NCBI GenBank assembly: GCA_024763405.1
Contig: JANTFQ010000077.1
Location: 1 to 8,858, forward strand
DNA: 8,858 nt
DNA from: Calditrichaceae bacterium
Lineage (GTDB): Bacteria; Calditrichota; Calditrichia; Calditrichales; Calditrichaceae
Direction of reading: 5' to 3'
Position 1 is the first letter of the stretch. Each line of letters opens with the position of its first letter. Position numbers and translations under genes: made by a program. The notes under the pieces are model-generated. The model was given only the letters and a program-made list of their open reading frames with translations. It searched no databases and had not been told where the DNA came from. Positions 6,471-8,858 of the stretch are shown piece by piece.

Positions 6471-6552
6471 CACCAAATATTTACCAAAATATCGTACTAT
6501 TGACAATGTTTTGTTTGCAAATATATACCATTATTATATATATTTGGTAAAC
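6471..6552 (+). promoter_or_regulatory. Promoter and likely AbiEi-type operator
   Basis: TTGACA (6500-6505) and TATATA (6522-6527) with a 16-base spacer form a strong sigma-70-like promoter. They sit between a perfect 9-base inverted repeat, TTTACCAAA (6480-6488) and TTTGGTAAA (6543-6551). A second direct copy, ACCAAATAT, lies at 6472-6480. AbiEi antitoxins are known to repress their own operon by binding inverted repeats at the promoter through the N-terminal winged helix. The position here fits such autoregulation, which is inferred. Confidence 0.6.
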
Positions 6553-6571
6553 TTTTGGAAAGAATAAATTC

Positions 6572-7312
6572 ATGATTGAAAACAATCTTAGAAAGCACTT
6601 TACGGGAAAAGATAATTTCTCTAGAAATGAACTTTACCAATTTTACCAACAGAGCGAACCCGACCTTAATATAAACACGTTTGCTTGGCGAATTTATAAT
6701 CTAAAAAAGAAAGGTGTAATTATTGAAATTGCACGAGGTCAATATTCTTTTAGTGGTAAAAATCTTTATTCATTAATGTTAAGTGACTATTCTGAAAAAA
6801 TAGCGGTTAAAATTTCAAAAGCTTTTCCTGATATAATTTTTTGCATATCAGAATCAAATTGGATAAACGAATTTACAAGTCATCAATATTCTAATAGCTT
6901 TACTATTGTTGAAGTTGAGAAGGATTTTACAGAATCTGTATTTTTTAATTTAAAGGAATCATTACAAAATGTTTATCTTAAACCAAATGAAATTGATCTT
7001 GATAGATACATATCTGATTTAGATTCAGCCATCATTCTAATTCCTCTTATTAGCAGATCGCCGATAAAAAAGATAGAAAATAAAAAGTATAGTATTCCAA
7101 CTATTGAAAAATTGTTAGTGGATATTTTTACAAAAACCTCGCCCTATTTTTTTCTTACCAACTCAGAAGTAAAAACAATTTTTGAAAATGCGTTTCGAAA
7201 GTATAATATCAATAAAACGACACTGCTTGCTTACGCTGAAAGACGAGGCAAGAAACACGCAATCAAAAAATTTCTAATTGAGAACAAACTGTTAGAGAAT
7301 GTCAATGATTAA
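6572..7312 (+). CDS. AbiE-type antitoxin (AbiEi-like / DUF6577-like)
   Basis: This 246-residue protein lies directly upstream of an AbiEii-type toxin. The N-terminus (about 15-60) reads as a winged helix: 'FSRNELYQF', then 'NTFAWRIYNLKKKGVI' and the wing 'EIARGQYSF'. The C-terminal part has the pattern seen in AbiEi relatives: 'PTIEKLLVDIF' (176-186), 'YNINKTTLLAYAERRGKK' (211-228) and a final basic helix. I recall such proteins being annotated DUF6577 in Bacteroidota. In AbiE systems the antitoxin neutralises the toxin without stable binding (type IV) and represses the operon. GGAAAG (6557-6562) precedes the ATG by nine bases. The gene overlaps the toxin gene start, so the two are translationally coupled. 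Confidence 0.78.
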   Translation: MIENNLRKHFTGKDNFSRNELYQFYQQSEPDLNINTFAWRIYNLKKKGVIIEIARGQYSFSGKNLYSLMLSDYSEKIAVKISKAFPDIIFCISESNWINEFTSHQYSNSFTIVEVEKDFTESVFFNLKESLQNVYLKPNEIDLDRYISDLDSAIILIPLISRSPIKKIENKKYSIPTIEKLLVDIFTKTSPYFFLTNSEVKTIFENAFRKYNINKTTLLAYAERRGKKHAIKKFLIENKLLENVND

Positions 7313-8381
7313 AAAACATTGTTTTTCCGAAGAATGGATTACCGGCTTTCGCGAGGAGAAAAAATATTCTAAAATTAACCCGCCCATTTTAGAAAAGATG
7401 ATTCACGCTCTTTCTCTGCTTCAGTATTTGGTGAAATGTGATTTGGAATTTGTTTTCAAAGGTGGAACAAGTTTAATACTTCTGCTTGATGCCACAAGCA
7501 GATTTTCAGTTGATATCGATATTTTAACTACACAAAATCGAGAAACAATTGAACCAATTTTTGATAGAGTAATTGAAAATTCTCATTTTACTAAATGGGA
7601 GCTTGATGAACGTAGAAGCTACAACCCCGGTGTTCCAAAAGCGCATTACGAATTTGAATTTAACTCTGTATTTAGCAAACAAACTAATACGGTTCTGTTG
7701 GATATTTTGTTTGAAGAATCTCACTACCCCAAAGTTAGTAATTTGCCTATTCAAGCAAATTGGATTGATACAGATGAAACAATATCTGTAACTATTCCAA
7801 CTGTTGAATCGATTGTTGGAGACAAACTAACTGCATTTGCACCAAAAACTACAGGAATATTATTTGGGAGTGGAAAAGAATTAGAGATTATAAAACAACT
7901 CTATGATTTGGGAAATCTTTTTGATAAAATTGAAGATGTTGAAACAGTTAACAAGAGTTTTCATGTATTTGCAAAGCAAGAAATTGAGTATCGGGATTTA
8001 GATATTACCCCAAATGATATTCTTGATGATATTTTACAAACCACAAGACTGATTTCTCTAAGAGAAAAGAACAAAACCGAACCTCAAAAAAGTCAGTTTA
8101 AAGAAATTCAAAAAGGATTGATGAGTTTTACCAATTTCATGTTTTCCGGAAGCTTCAGAATTGATGATGCGATAAACGCTTCGGCGAAGGTAGCGTATCT
8201 TGCAATAAAACTGAAAACCAATGATTTGTCGCCAGTGGAAAAATTTGTTGATCAAGATGTTTCACAATTAAATATTGAACAAACCGAGTGGAATTACTTG
8301 AATAAACTTAAAAAATTACCCGAAAAAAGCGGATTTTTTTATTGGCACAAAACAATTGAAATATTAGAACAAAATAAATAG
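7305..8381 (+). CDS. AbiEii/AbiGii-type nucleotidyltransferase toxin
   Basis: The protein has 358 residues from the ATG at 7305; a second ATG at 7299 adds two residues. The later start has GAGA about six bases upstream. Numbering from 7305, the nucleotidyltransferase core shows GGTSL (53-57), then 'RFSVDID' (66-72) with the metal-binding Asp pair D70 and D72. 'VLLDILFEE' (130-138) is the third acidic strand. 'VGDKLTAFAPKTTG' (171-184) and 'KQLYDLGNLF' (197-206) are the downstream AbiEii motifs. Relatives use GTP or transfer nucleotides to RNA and arrest growth, protecting the population from phage. All expected catalytic motifs are present, so the enzyme should be active. It overlaps the antitoxin gene by eight bases. 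Confidence 0.85.
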   Translation: MIKKHCFSEEWITGFREEKKYSKINPPILEKMIHALSLLQYLVKCDLEFVFKGGTSLILLLDATSRFSVDIDILTTQNRETIEPIFDRVIENSHFTKWELDERRSYNPGVPKAHYEFEFNSVFSKQTNTVLLDILFEESHYPKVSNLPIQANWIDTDETISVTIPTVESIVGDKLTAFAPKTTGILFGSGKELEIIKQLYDLGNLFDKIEDVETVNKSFHVFAKQEIEYRDLDITPNDILDDILQTTRLISLREKNKTEPQKSQFKEIQKGLMSFTNFMFSGSFRIDDAINASAKVAYLAIKLKTNDLSPVEKFVDQDVSQLNIEQTEWNYLNKLKKLPEKSGFFYWHKTIEILEQNK

Positions 8382-8388
8382 TTTGAAA

Positions 8389-8750
8389 ATGGTTTTTAAC
8401 AAATATGATTGGTGGTGTTTTTCAAAAATTGATGAATCATTAGATCAAGTTAGTATTCCCTATTATGACACGAAAGAACAGAAATACAGAGACTTCTTCC
8501 CCGATTTTATTTTTTGGTTGAAAAAGAATGATATGTATTTCATAAAATTCATCGATCCAAAGGGCAGCGAAATAGGTTTGAGAAATGCAAGGATAAAGCC
8601 AATGGTTATGAAAAATCATTTAAAGATCTTGAACTCAAGCACAATGATAACAAAGTACAAGTTGATTTATTTTTCTACAACAATTCAACCGGTTTTGAAG
8701 AACTTGCAAATTATTACACAAAAAACTTTGATAAAATATTCGGTGAATAA
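8389..8750 (+). pseudogene. Frameshifted C-terminal fragment of a type III-like restriction endonuclease/helicase
   Basis: From ATG 8389 the frame gives 'WWCFSKIDESLDQ', 'IPYYD', 'FPDFIFWL' and 'FIDPKGSE'. These are the end of large Res/helicase proteins of type III-like restriction systems. The PD (residues 38-39) and DPK (56-58) residues fit a PD-(D/E)xK nuclease site. After about 8577 this frame turns to nonsense, while the next frame continues with 'NGYEKSFKDLEL' and 'VDLFFYN' to the stop TAA at 8748-8750. One missing base in the GGTTT run near 8575-8579 would join the two. The helicase part, many hundreds of residues, is absent: an in-frame stop lies at 8365-8367. It is a remnant, unlikely to be active, unless the frameshift is a sequencing error and the small nuclease domain works alone. 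Confidence 0.72.
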
Positions 8751-8753
8751 ACA

Positions 8754-8821
8754 GCCCATAACATAAGCTATAAGCAATGCCGATAAAAAGCATCGGGGCT
8801 GCTCATAGCATATCCGTTACC
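8754..8821. other. attC-like recombination site ending cassette 2
   Basis: This is a 68-base palindrome. The outer arms TAAC (8759-8762) and GTTA (8816-8819) pair. The inner arms 8763-8776 and 8800-8813 pair at 12 of 14 positions, one mismatch being A·C (T·G on the minus strand). CCGAT/ATCGG (8780-8784, 8792-8796) closes the tip around a 7-base loop. Two bases CC (8814-8815) have no partner, which gives two extra bases bulging from the folded minus strand, a feature integron integrases use to read attC polarity. The core GTTACC departs from GTTRRRY. The size fits the known attC range of about 57-141 bases. Confidence 0.6.
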
Positions 8822-8858
8822 AGCCGTTATTCTGTAAAAGAACAGAAAATGGATTTTA
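8817..8858 (+). mobile_element. Start of a third cassette, cut by window edge
   Basis: The sequence after G8816 opens GTTACCAGCCGTTATT and is followed by an ATG at 8849-8851 at the window edge (M-D-F visible). A 6-base inverted repeat TTCTGT/ACAGAA (8830-8835, 8842-8847) lies just before that ATG. If the cassette reading is right, this unit should end beyond the window in a palindrome whose outer arm is the reverse complement of GTTACCAGCC. Too little is visible to call the gene. Confidence 0.4.

Larger units (their letters stand above)
6439..8816 (+). mobile_element. Integron-like gene cassette 2 (AbiE-type toxin-antitoxin + restriction fragment)
   Basis: This 2,378-base unit runs from the T after G6438 to G8816. 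The opening GTTAGGGGC (6438-6446) matches the reverse complement of GCCCATAAC (8754-8762), the outer arm of its own terminal palindrome, at 8 of 9 positions. All genes point to the plus strand. It has its own promoter, unlike most cassettes but as is known for toxin-antitoxin cassettes in large integrons. Its size and three gene-like segments are large for one cassette. It could also be two cassettes that lost the site between them, although no site was seen there. Confidence 0.6.

Noticed and set aside
8383..8766. Intact 127-codon gene after the toxin, from the TTG at 8383
   Set aside because: The family match stops near 8577 and continues in another frame to 8750, so the reading to 8766 is out of frame in its second half.
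5344..8858. Insertion sequence or transposon
   Set aside because: No transposase, and the repeated sites are palindromic cores with own-end complementarity rather than terminal inverted repeats with target duplications.
1..8858. CRISPR array, tRNA or rRNA genes
   Set aside because: No regularly spaced direct repeats and no cloverleaf or rRNA-like sequence were recognised by eye.

Overview
The window has two parts with different composition. Positions 1 to about 5040 are ordinary chromosome of moderate G+C (several sampled lines are near or above half G+C). Positions about 5340 to 8858 are strongly A+T-rich (sampled lines near one quarter to one third G+C) and read as acquired accessory DNA. 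The lipoprotein with a fibronectin-III-like start, the gene content and the dispersed hairpins suggest a Gram-negative bacterium of the Bacteroidota / Ignavibacteriota / Calditrichota group. Shine-Dalgarno sequences are clear in the chromosomal part and weak or absent in most of the accessory genes. The assignment is an inference; there is no rRNA or other decisive marker.

Layout: a minus-strand lipoprotein cut by the left edge (1-284); a gene-free stretch with hairpins and a bidirectional terminator (285-764); a plus-strand run of a secreted serine hydrolase, a YigZ/IMPACT-family protein, an ABC ATPase and its NatB-type permease (765-5036), the last three tightly packed; and a spacer with a hairpin repeat (5037-5343).

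The accessory part looks like an array of mobile gene cassettes of integron type. Three sites share a GTTA core (G5343, G6438, G8816). The two complete ones (6312-6446 and 8754-8821) are imperfect palindromes built like attC sites. The first bases of each complete cassette are also the reverse complement of the outer arm of that cassette's own terminal palindrome: 10 of 10 bases for cassette 1 and 8 of 9 for cassette 2. This is expected if each cassette once circulated as a closed circle and entered by recombination at G^TTA.

Cassette 1 (5344-6438) carries an SRPBCC-fold protein and a small GIY-YIG-like protein. Cassette 2 (6439-8816) carries its own promoter-operator, an AbiE-type antitoxin and toxin pair, and a frameshifted C-terminal piece of a type III-like restriction endonuclease. 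A third cassette begins at 8817. No integrase is visible, so this is either an integrase-less cassette cluster or a related system whose recombinase lies elsewhere. The toxin-antitoxin pair may serve phage defence and may also stabilise the array.
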